A program made the position numbers and the translations under genes. This document shows, piece by piece, positions 6,233 through 13,242 of a stretch of 14,092 nt of DNA. The notes under the pieces were generated by a model, which was given only the letters and a program-made list of their open reading frames with translations, was not told the DNA's origin and did not search any database. Location: the NCBI GenBank assembly GCA_031969915.1, contig DALYJJ010000150.1:1-14092 (forward strand), given 5' to 3'. The stretch is from DALYJJ01 sp031969915 (GTDB taxonomy: Bacteria > Acidobacteriota > Terriglobia > Bryobacterales > Bryobacteraceae). Every line of letters begins with the position of its first letter. Position 1 is the first letter of the stretch.

Positions 6233-7246
6233 GTGACCCAGGACGATTCTACGCGCAGAGAGTTTCTCCAAGGCGCGGCCGCCATGGCCGCTCTCGCCGA
6301 ACAGGTGCTCGCTCAAACCAGCAGCGCCTCCGCCACCGGATTGCCCACCCGCATCCTCGGACGCACCGGGCAGCGCGTCTCCATCCTCTGCCTCGGCGGC
6401 TGGCACATCGGCGCCGTGAAGGAGGAGGCCGAAGCGATCCGCATCATGCATGCCGCCATCGACGAGGGCATCAACTTCTTCGACAACGCCTGGGATTACC
6501 ACAACGGCAAGGCGGAAGAATGGATGGGCAAGGCCCTCGAAGGCGGCAAGCGCCAGAAGGTCTTTCTGATGACCAAGAACTGCGAGCGCGACTACGCCGG
6601 CTCGCTCAAGAACCTGGAAGACAGCCTCCGCCGCCTGCGCACCGATCACCTCGACCTCGTGCAGTTCCACGAACTGGTCTACGACAACGATCCCGATTGG
6701 ATCGTCGAAAAGGGCGGTCTCCGCGCGCTCCTCGAAGCGCGCCAGGCAGGCAAGGTCCGCTTCATCGGCTTCACCGGCCACAAGGACCCGCTCATCCACC
6801 TGAAGATGCTCAACAAGCCCCACGATTGGGACACCGCGCAGATGCCCATCAACGTCATGGACGCCCACTACCGGAGCTTCCAAAACGAAGTCGTCCCCGT
6901 GTGCCTCAAGAAAAACGTCGGCGTGATCGGAATGAAAGGCCTGGCGGGCGGCTTCCCCGATGGACGGCTGGTGAAATCCGCCGGCCTCACCGTGGAGGAA
7001 TGCTATCGCTACTGCCTCAGCCTTCCCGTGGCCGCGCAGGTGGTCGGCATCAACACCATGGAGCACCTCAAGCAGGACATCGCGCTCGCCCGCAACTTCA
7101 AGCCCATGCCCGCCGACGAGCGCCAGGCCCTGCTCGCCAAAGTCCGTGACGTCGCGGGCGACGGCCGGCACGAGCTATTCAAGTCCACCAAGCTCTTCGA
7201 CGGCCCGCATCATCGCCGCCAGCACGGCTTCGACAACGCCGACTAG
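6233..7246 (+). CDS. Aldo/keto reductase with twin-arginine signal
   Basis: The 337-residue protein starts at GTG 6233, set by GGAGGGG a few bases upstream. The N-terminus has a twin-arginine export motif, STRREFLQG (6-14), followed by a hydrophobic Ala-rich segment (14-28). The (beta/alpha)8 reductase domain begins at LPTRILGRTGQRVS (37-50). The catalytic tetrad is visible as D84, Y89 (FFDNAWDYHNG), K115 (LMTKN) and H146 (VQFHEL). GFTGHKD (179-185) and VIGMKGLAGG are also typical. Family members reduce carbonyls with NADPH; the substrate is unknown. Tat export of a folded, cofactor-loaded reductase to the periplasm is the likely reason for the signal. The last 20 residues (HHRRQHGF) look unstructured. 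It converges on the MDR dehydrogenase, and their stop codons overlap. Confidence 0.93.
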   Translation: MTQDDSTRREFLQGAAAMAALAEQVLAQTSSASATGLPTRILGRTGQRVSILCLGGWHIGAVKEEAEAIRIMHAAIDEGINFFDNAWDYHNGKAEEWMGKALEGGKRQKVFLMTKNCERDYAGSLKNLEDSLRRLRTDHLDLVQFHELVYDNDPDWIVEKGGLRALLEARQAGKVRFIGFTGHKDPLIHLKMLNKPHDWDTAQMPINVMDAHYRSFQNEVVPVCLKKNVGVIGMKGLAGGFPDGRLVKSAGLTVEECYRYCLSLPVAAQVVGINTMEHLKQDIALARNFKPMPADERQALLAKVRDVAGDGRHELFKSTKLFDGPHHRRQHGFDNAD

Positions 7247-8274
7247 CCCACCCTCAGCACCACTTTGCCGAATTGCTCTTTGTTCTCCACCCGCTCATGC
7301 GCGGCCCGCGCTTCGCTCAGCGGGTAGACCCGGTCCACCACCGCTCGCAGCCGCCCCTCGAACACGAATCGCAGCACGCGCTGCAGTTCCGCCATGGTCC
7401 CCATGTACGAACCATGCAGCTCCCAGTGCTTGCTGAACAGGTACCGTAAGTCCAGGCCCACCTGCGGGCCCGCGGTCGCGCCGCACGTCACCAGCCGGCC
7501 GGTGGGCGCCAGGCTGTCCAGGCTCTTCTGCCACGTCGCCGCGCCCACATGCTCGAACACGATGTCCACGCCCCGCTTCCCGGTGAACTTCTTCGCCGCG
7601 GCCGCGATGTCGTCCGTGTAGTGGTTGATCACTTCATCTGCGCCCAGCTCGCGCGCCCGGGCCATCTTGGCTTCGCTGCCCGCGGTGGTCAGCACGCGGC
7701 ACTGAAACAGCTTCGCGATCTGCACTGCCGCCATGCCCACGCCGCTCGAAGCGGCCAGCACCAGCACATCCTCGCCGGGCTGCATCCGCGCCCGGCCGAT
7801 CAGCATGTGCCACGCCGTGAGGAACACCAGCGGCGCCGCGGCGGCCTCCTCGAACGCGAGGCTGTCGGGAATCGGAATCGCGGCGTATTCGGGCGCGGTC
7901 ATCAGTTCGCGATACCCGCCCGGCGCGGCGGCGCCCTGCACTTTGTACGAACGGCACTCGTTGTCCCGTCCTTCCAGGCACGCCAGGCATTGGCGGCAGC
8001 TCAGCCCGGGTGAGAGCACCACCCGCTGCCCCGGCTTCACACGCGTGCACAGGTCGCCCACCGCGACCACTTCCCCCGCGATGTCCGACCCGAGAATGTG
8101 CGGCATCGGGAGCTTCGCGCCCGGTATCCCGGCGCGCACCCACAGATCCAGATGGTTCAGCGCCACCGCGCGCACACGCAGCAGAATCTCATTCGCCTTC
8201 GGCGCCGGCTCCGGCATCTCGCGCAACTGAAGAACCTCGGGCCCACCGTGCTGATCGATCACAACGGCTTGCAT
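7243..8274 (-). CDS. Zinc-type medium-chain dehydrogenase/reductase (MDR)
   Basis: This 343-residue enzyme has the GroES-like N-terminal domain and a Rossmann domain with LVLAASSGVGMAAVQIAK (171-188). The structural zinc lobe is complete: C93, C96, C99 and C107 (CRQCLACLEGRDNEC). At the place where alcohol dehydrogenases have the catalytic cysteine it has LNHLDLWVR (39-47), with Asn in the Cys position, so it may lack catalytic zinc and act as a quinone- or enoyl-reductase-like enzyme. That last point is inference. GSDIAGEVVAVG (62-73) and EHVGAATWQKSL are typical of the family. NAD(P)H-dependent oxidoreduction of an unknown substrate in the cytoplasm is expected. The gene runs toward the aldo/keto reductase, and the 4-base CTAG serves both stops. 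Confidence 0.93.
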   Translation of the reverse strand: MQAVVIDQHGGPEVLQLREMPEPAPKANEILLRVRAVALNHLDLWVRAGIPGAKLPMPHILGSDIAGEVVAVGDLCTRVKPGQRVVLSPGLSCRQCLACLEGRDNECRSYKVQGAAAPGGYRELMTAPEYAAIPIPDSLAFEEAAAAPLVFLTAWHMLIGRARMQPGEDVLVLAASSGVGMAAVQIAKLFQCRVLTTAGSEAKMARARELGADEVINHYTDDIAAAAKKFTGKRGVDIVFEHVGAATWQKSLDSLAPTGRLVTCGATAGPQVGLDLRYLFSKHWELHGSYMGTMAELQRVLRFVFEGRLRAVVDRVYPLSEARAAHERVENKEQFGKVVLRVG

Positions 8275-8385
8275 GCCTCCGATTCTCTCTCAAGTTCCCC
8301 GCCCGGAGGGCCGATGGTATTGGGACTCACGCTGCCGCTTGAAAGCGAGCTACCATGGCAGGCGGTCCCCGTCAGAGGGGCCGAG

Positions 8386-10137
8386 ATGAGAGGAGAAATG
8401 TCCAGAATGAGAAGGATCTTCATGCAGGCCGCCTGTCTGGTGGCATTCGGAGGCGCGTTGATGGCTCAACCGTCGATCCGCGCTGAACTCGGCGTCATTA
8501 ACGCGGCCAGCGGCGCCGCGACCCTCGCACCGGGCGTCGTCTTCACCGTCTACGGTGCAGGCCTGGGGCCGGCCGCCATCGTGGTCGACCCCGCCGCCCC
8601 CTGGGAAACCGCGCTCTCCGGCACCTCCGTGCGCTTCACGCCCGTCAGCGGCGGCACCGCGCTCGATGCTCGCATCTACTACACCCTCGCCGGCCAGGTG
8701 GCCGGACTCCTGCCCTCCACCGCCGCCCCCGGCGACTACAACGTTACCGTCACCTACAACAACCAGACCTCCGCGCCCCGCCGCGTCACCGTCGCCGCCC
8801 GCGCCCTCGGCCTGATCTCCGTGGTGGGCAACGGCGCCGGCCCGGCCGTTTCCACCGACGCCGAGTACCGCCTCATCCGCTTCACCACCGGCACGCTCGG
8901 CCAGTTCACACTGCGCCCCGCCAACCCCGGCGATGCGCTCGTTCTCTGGGCCACCGGTCTCGGCGCCGATGCGGCCTCCGACGCCGGCGGCAACGGCTCC
9001 GGCGACCAGCGCTCCCAGGTCCAGGTGCGCGTGATCGTCGCCGGCCGCGAAGTGGATCCCATTTACGCCGGCCGCAGCCCCGGCTCTCCGGGTCTCGACC
9101 AGATCAACTTCTCGCTCCCCGGCGACCTCGCGCCCAATTGCTTTGTCCCCGTGCAGGTGCGCGTGGGAACCACGCTCAGCAACCTGCTTTCGCTACCCGT
9201 AGCGCCCCGCGGCCAAAACTTCTGCACGGACCCGGCACTCAATGAAGCGGCGCTGCGCCGGCTTGCCCAGGGCGGCGAACTCGTGATGGGCCTGTTCAAC
9301 CTGAGTTCGATTGAGACGTCGATCAGCGTCCCGATTCTCGGTTCAATCACTTCGAAGACGGAAAGCGTCTCCGGCAACTTCTCGCGGTATCGGGCGGACC
9401 AGGCGGCCGACTCGAACATCTCGCTGTTCTCGAACCTGGATGGTTGTTTCGTTCTCCGGCGCCGTGGCGAAGCGGACCAACTGGCGTTGGGCGTTGCGCC
9501 CACTCCGCTGGATGCCGGCACCCCTCTGCGTCTGAACGGGCCGAACGCGAGCAACATCGCAGTCGATCGCTCATCGGATCTCACCTATGACAAGACCCTG
9601 GCCAACATCGGCAGCCCCATCCCGATTCCCGGCGTTCCCAATACCCCGGTGATCGCCGCCGGGACCTATCGGTTAACGGGCACCGGCGGGCCCGCAATCG
9701 GAGCGTTCGAAGCATCCTTGACCGTGGCTCCCGTCTTCAACTGGACCAACAAGGCGAGCTACACGGGCAACGTCAGCCGCTCGACGCCGCTCAACATCAC
9801 CTGGTCCGGCGGCGGCAACGATCTGGTTGTGATCGGTGGCGTCTCGGGCGTTCGCGACGGTGGAACCACCGACAACCCGATCTACAGCGCAGCCATATTC
9901 AGTTGCGTCACCCGCGCCAGCCGGGGCAGCTTCGCCGTGCCGGTCTCCATTCTGCAGCAGTTGCCCGCAAACACCGGCAGCATCATCGACGGCAGCGGCA
10001 TCGGCTTCCTGAACGTGTTCTCGTCCACCGTCGAGACCAACGGCCGCTTTACCGCGCCGCTCACCGCCGGCGGCAACATCGACTTCGGCCTGTTCAACGC
10101 CACCATCGGATTCTTCAACTCCGTCACCTGGCAGTAA
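8386..10137 (+). CDS. Exported protein with TIGR03437 (Solibacter-type) domain
   Basis: The frame encodes about 580 residues. An N-terminal signal peptide (MRRIFMQAACLVAFGGALMA) is followed at once by VINAASGAATLAPGVVFTVY and GAGLGPA, the hallmark of TIGR03437. That domain extends over about 200 residues to NFSLPGDLAPNCFVPVQVRVG. The second half (about residues 285-580) is rich in Ser, Thr, Gly and Asn and looks like a beta-sandwich domain. Three in-frame ATGs compete: 8386 (AGAGGGG five bases upstream), 8398 and 8407 (AGGAG at 8391-8395); all give the same mature protein. The open frame to the left overlaps the divergent dehydrogenase and is not used. TIGR03437 domains are usually described as C-terminal; here it is N-terminal. 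Function is unknown, but it is presumably a secreted or surface protein. Confidence 0.9.
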   Translation: MRGEMSRMRRIFMQAACLVAFGGALMAQPSIRAELGVINAASGAATLAPGVVFTVYGAGLGPAAIVVDPAAPWETALSGTSVRFTPVSGGTALDARIYYTLAGQVAGLLPSTAAPGDYNVTVTYNNQTSAPRRVTVAARALGLISVVGNGAGPAVSTDAEYRLIRFTTGTLGQFTLRPANPGDALVLWATGLGADAASDAGGNGSGDQRSQVQVRVIVAGREVDPIYAGRSPGSPGLDQINFSLPGDLAPNCFVPVQVRVGTTLSNLLSLPVAPRGQNFCTDPALNEAALRRLAQGGELVMGLFNLSSIETSISVPILGSITSKTESVSGNFSRYRADQAADSNISLFSNLDGCFVLRRRGEADQLALGVAPTPLDAGTPLRLNGPNASNIAVDRSSDLTYDKTLANIGSPIPIPGVPNTPVIAAGTYRLTGTGGPAIGAFEASLTVAPVFNWTNKASYTGNVSRSTPLNITWSGGGNDLVVIGGVSGVRDGGTTDNPIYSAAIFSCVTRASRGSFAVPVSILQQLPANTGSIIDGSGIGFLNVFSSTVETNGRFTAPLTAGGNIDFGLFNATIGFFNSVTWQ

Positions 10138-10158
10138 CCGGCCCCCGTCCTGCGCGCC

Positions 10159-10196
10159 CGCGAAAGGACAATTCGGGATAGAATTGTCCTTTCGCG
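10159..10196. promoter_or_regulatory. Perfect 16-bp inverted repeat in front of nuoM
   Basis: CGCGAAAGGACAATTC (10159-10174) and its exact complement (10181-10196) surround the 6-base loop GGGATA. The repeat starts 21 bases after the preceding stop codon and ends 8 bases before the nuoM ATG. There is no T tract on either side, so it is not a standard terminator. A TAGAAT (10179-10184), a possible -10 box, lies in the loop and second arm. It is either an operator over the promoter or an RNA hairpin controlling nuoM translation. Confidence 0.7.
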
Positions 10197-10204
10197 AATC
10201 GCGT

Positions 10205-11746
10205 ATGGATCACATCCTCTCCGTCGTCCTCTTCACGCCCCTCGTGGGCATGCTGGTCCTGATCCTCCTCCCCGCCTCCCAGCCCCGTCTGATCAAGCTC
10301 TGGGCCAATATCGCCGCGTTCGTTGGCTTCGCGGTCAGCCTTCCCCTCTGGTTCTCCTTCGACAACGCGAAGGATTTCCAGTTCGTCGAGCGCGCCTCCT
10401 GGATTCCCTCCATCGGCGCCTCCTATCACCTCGGCCTCGACGGACTCAGCCTCCTGCTCGTGCTCCTCACCACGCTGCTCGGCTTTCTCTCCATCCTCGC
10501 CAGTTGGTCGGCCATCGAAACCCGGCTCAAGGAATACTATTCCTACTTCCTGCTCCTCCAGGTGGGCATGCTCGGCGTCTTCATGGCCCGCGATTTCCTG
10601 CTCTTCTTCGTGTTCTGGGAATTGGTCCTCGTCCCGATGTACTTCATCATCGCCATCTGGGGCGGTGAGCGGCGCGTCTACGCCTCCATCAAGTTCATCA
10701 TCTACACGCTCATCGGCAGCGTCCTGATGCTGCTCGGCATTCTCACCCTCTACTTCCAGCACGCCACCCAGTTCGGCCAATACTCGTTCGACGTCGCCGC
10801 GCTCACCCGCACCAGCCTGCCGGGCGCCATGGCCTTCTGGGTCTTCTGGGCCTTCTTCCTCGGCTTCGCCGTGAAGGTCCCCATGTTCCCCTTCCACACC
10901 TGGCTTCCCGACGCCCATACGGAAGCGCCCACCGCCGGCTCCGTCATCCTCGCCGCCGTATTGCTCAAAATGGGCGCCTACGGCTTCCTCCGCTTCTCCC
11001 TGCCCCTGCTGCCCGACGTTTCCAAAGACCCCACCGTCGTCAACGTCATGGCCATCCTCTCCATCGTCGCCATCGTCTACGGCGCGCTGGTCAGCCTCAT
11101 GCAAAAGGACTGGAAGAAGCTGGTCGCCTACTCCTCGGTCAGCCACCTCGGCTTCTGCACCCTGGGCATCTTCGCGCTCAACCCCGCGGGCATCTCCGGC
11201 TCCATCCTCCAGCAGATCAACCACGGCATCTCCACCGGCATGCTCTTCCTGATCGTCGGCGTGGTCTATGAGCGCCGCCACACCCGCCTGATCTCCGAGT
11301 ACGGCGGCCTGTTCAAAGTGATGCCCGTCTTCGCCTTCATCTTCCTCATCACCGCCCTGAGTTCCATGGGCATGCCGCCCCTCAACGGCTTCATCGGGGA
11401 GATCGCCATCCTCCAGGGCGCTTACCAGATGTCCTTGAACTGGGCCTTCTGGTGCGCCGTGGGCATCGCGCTCGGCGCCGCGTACCTGATCTGGCTCTTC
11501 CAGCGCACCATGCTCGGCGAGGTGTCGGAGAAGAACGCCCGGCTCCTCGACCTGAACGCTCGCGAGATCGCCGTCTTCGCCCCGCTCCTGATCTGCGCCT
11601 TCTGGATCGGCCTCTATCCCAAGCCGTTCTTCGAGATCCTCGACCGCCCCGTCGCGCAGATCGTCGAGCGCGTCCGCCCCGGCTATTACGCGCAACACAA
11701 CCTGCCGAATCCGCTCGCCACCGCCGCTTCGGCGGAATCGCGATAA
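10205..11746 (+). CDS. nuoM: NADH-quinone oxidoreductase subunit M (complex I antiporter-like subunit)
   Basis: This 513-residue polytopic membrane protein carries the conserved complex I proton-channel residues: E139 in FFVFWELVLVPMYFI, K224 in GFAVKVPMFPFHTWLPDAH, and K255 in AAVLLKMGAYGFLRF. These correspond to E144, K234 and K265 of the E. coli protein. AYSSVSHLGFCTLGIF and GMPPLNGFIGE are also diagnostic of NuoM rather than NuoL, NuoN or Mrp subunits. It forms part of the membrane arm that pumps protons as NADH reduces quinone. The ATG at 10205 gives the family N-terminus (MDHILSVVLFTPLVGML); a TTG at 10184 would lie inside the inverted repeat. No other nuo gene is in the window, which is unusual, because nuoM normally sits between nuoL and nuoN. 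Confidence 0.95.
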   Translation: MDHILSVVLFTPLVGMLVLILLPASQPRLIKLWANIAAFVGFAVSLPLWFSFDNAKDFQFVERASWIPSIGASYHLGLDGLSLLLVLLTTLLGFLSILASWSAIETRLKEYYSYFLLLQVGMLGVFMARDFLLFFVFWELVLVPMYFIIAIWGGERRVYASIKFIIYTLIGSVLMLLGILTLYFQHATQFGQYSFDVAALTRTSLPGAMAFWVFWAFFLGFAVKVPMFPFHTWLPDAHTEAPTAGSVILAAVLLKMGAYGFLRFSLPLLPDVSKDPTVVNVMAILSIVAIVYGALVSLMQKDWKKLVAYSSVSHLGFCTLGIFALNPAGISGSILQQINHGISTGMLFLIVGVVYERRHTRLISEYGGLFKVMPVFAFIFLITALSSMGMPPLNGFIGEIAILQGAYQMSLNWAFWCAVGIALGAAYLIWLFQRTMLGEVSEKNARLLDLNAREIAVFAPLLICAFWIGLYPKPFFEILDRPVAQIVERVRPGYYAQHNLPNPLATAASAESR

Positions 11747-11765
11747 GGGCTCCCCGCCGCCCTTA
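11744..11765. terminator. Inverted repeat containing both convergent stop codons
   Basis: TAAGGGC (11744-11750) and GCCCTTA (11759-11765) form a 7-bp stem with an 8-base loop. The first three bases are the nuoM stop, and the last three, read on the other strand, are the stop of the small membrane protein. It may act as a short bidirectional transcript end, but there is no T tract. Confidence 0.4.
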
Positions 11766-12125
11766 CCGGTCCGGGTCCGGCAGCTCCAGAAACATCGCCC
11801 GCAGTTTCCCCGCCACCTCCGGCCGCAGCGCGGTCAGGTCGGAGGTAATCTCATCGCGCTTCTCGCTCAGCGCGTTCAGCCGCTCCTCGTTCCGCCCGCT
11901 CACCGCCCCCGCCGTCTCCGCAACCGCTTTGAAGAACGCCGCCGAGCGCTCGCGCGCCACGCCGAAATTGCCCAGTTGCACCTCGATCAGCGTCACGCCC
12001 AGCAGCCGGTGCAATCGCGCCAGGCGGTACTGCTCCTCCAGGCGGTTGCTCTCCAACTTCAGCGGCAGATAGCCGCCCAGGAATGCGAGCGTCACCACCA
12101 CAAGGGCTATCAAAAAGCGCTTCAT
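11763..12125 (-). CDS. Small membrane-anchored coiled-coil hypothetical protein
   Basis: The 120-residue protein has one N-terminal hydrophobic segment (MKRFLIALVVVTLAFLGGYL, 1-20) and then a charged, probably helical remainder (LESNRLEEQYRLARLHRLLG, 24-43; SEKRDEITSDLTALRPEVAG near the end). It would be a single-pass protein with a periplasmic coiled coil, about 100 residues long. Its ATG overlaps the stop codon of the radical SAM gene (ATGA), so it is translated by coupling and probably works with that protein. I do not recognise the family; no enzymatic motif is seen. Confidence 0.75.
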   Translation of the reverse strand: MKRFLIALVVVTLAFLGGYLPLKLESNRLEEQYRLARLHRLLGVTLIEVQLGNFGVARERSAAFFKAVAETAGAVSGRNEERLNALSEKRDEITSDLTALRPEVAGKLRAMFLELPDPDR

Positions 12126-13204
12126 CGATCACCAGCCTTCTCGATCTGCACCAGCTCCTCCCGCCGCACCGCCGGCGCCGGCACCGGCTTCGGCGGCCGC
12201 AGCCACCGCCCCGGCAGCTTCGAAAGATATACCAGCCGCTCCACCCAGGGCAGCAGCCGGCGCACCGTCTTGCCGTGGAACAGCAGGCTGCCCGCCACTA
12301 GCACCGGATGCGGGATCGTGGTGCAGCACCGCGAACAGATGTCGATCTCGCCCGCGCGCCCGGAAACATGCGCCGCCCTCATGCGCTGCATCTCCGCCGA
12401 GTTCCAGATCGCCGCCAGCGGCTCCTTCCCGATGTTGCCCACGGGCGCGCCGTCCAACATGTAGCTCTGACAGCACGGATAAACGTCGCCGTTGTGCTTC
12501 ACGTACATCGGGCCGCGCCACAGGTAGTGGCACGGGTGCTGCCAGTCGTTCGCCTCATGCCCCGCCTCCGGGCGCATCAGGTTCGTTTCGTCTTCCTTGA
12601 TGCGGACCTGGTCCACGCCCGGCACCGCTCGCCAGAAGCGCTCGAACGCCTCCACTTCCCCCGCGTTCCGCTCCATGCGCACCATCTGCACCACCACCTG
12701 CACCGGCGCGCGCCGCTCGTGCTTCATCCGCGCGAAGCGCACAAAGTTGTCCCGCACTTTCTCGAAGCGCGCTCCCTTGCGGTAATACTCGAAGGACTCC
12801 TTGGTGGCCCCGTCGAAGCTCAGCGTCACATGCGCCAGCGGCGTGGCCAGCAGTTTCTCCGCCGCCTCTTCGTCGAGCAACGTGCCGTTGGTGGACAGCA
12901 GCGTCGACACCCGGTGCCGCTCGCAGTACTCGATCCGGTTGTAGATCTTCGGATCCAGGAACGGCTCGCCCAGCCCGATCAGCATCATGTGCTCGGCGCT
13001 CCGCCCCGCCTCCCGCACCAGCCGCGTGAAGATCTCGTCTTCCATGTCTTCTTTCGGCTGCTGGTGCGTTTCGCGCGGGCACATCGGGCAGTACAGGTTG
13101 CACTTCGCCGTCGTTTCGACGATATACTCAACCGGCAGCCCGCCCAGGCGCGTCCGGCGCATCAGATAACCCCAGAGAAGTTGGGCCCGGTTCCAGGCGC
13201 GCAT
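12122..13204 (-). CDS. Radical SAM protein with SPASM-type C-terminal iron-sulfur domain
   Basis: From the ATG at 13204 the protein has 360 residues. The radical SAM cluster motif CxxxCxxC is C35, C39 and C42 (AKCNLYCPMCPRE), followed by LIGLGEPFLDP (75-85, the glycine-rich SAM-binding segment) and STNGTLLDEEAAEKLL (104-119). The C-terminal part has SPASM-like cysteines: C225 (HPCHYLWRGPMYV), C244/C245 (NGDVYPCCQSYMLDGAPVGN) and C290, C293, C294 (DICSRCC). Members bind one SAM-cleaving cluster and one or two auxiliary clusters and modify peptides, proteins or small molecules; the substrate here is unknown, and no precursor-peptide gene is visible. An upstream ATG at 13276 would overlap the divergent photolyase gene and add an unlike sequence, so I reject it. 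A TACAAT seven bases before the ATG suggests a nearly leaderless message. Confidence 0.9.
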   Translation of the reverse strand: MRAWNRAQLLWGYLMRRTRLGGLPVEYIVETTAKCNLYCPMCPRETHQQPKEDMEDEIFTRLVREAGRSAEHMMLIGLGEPFLDPKIYNRIEYCERHRVSTLLSTNGTLLDEEAAEKLLATPLAHVTLSFDGATKESFEYYRKGARFEKVRDNFVRFARMKHERRAPVQVVVQMVRMERNAGEVEAFERFWRAVPGVDQVRIKEDETNLMRPEAGHEANDWQHPCHYLWRGPMYVKHNGDVYPCCQSYMLDGAPVGNIGKEPLAAIWNSAEMQRMRAAHVSGRAGEIDICSRCCTTIPHPVLVAGSLLFHGKTVRRLLPWVERLVYLSKLPGRWLRPPKPVPAPAVRREELVQIEKAGDR

Positions 13205-13211
13205 CACACAT

Positions 13212-13217
13212 ATTGTA
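13212..13217 (-). promoter_or_regulatory. -10 box giving a nearly leaderless radical SAM transcript
   Basis: TACAAT on the minus strand ends seven bases before the ATG at 13204, so transcription would start at or next to the start codon. No ribosome binding site is seen, which agrees with leaderless initiation. No clear -35 hexamer is present. Confidence 0.42.
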
Positions 13218-13242
13218 GCGGGCGCAAGAAGGCAGGCATCCC

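Noticed and set aside
6206..7171. 321-codon minus-strand frame opposite the aldo/keto reductase
   Set aside because: The plus strand has the catalytic tetrad and a Tat signal; the antisense frame has no recognisable pattern.
10124..11698. 524-codon minus-strand frame rich in Glu, Asp and Gly
   Set aside because: It is the antisense of nuoM, whose complex I motifs are unambiguous.
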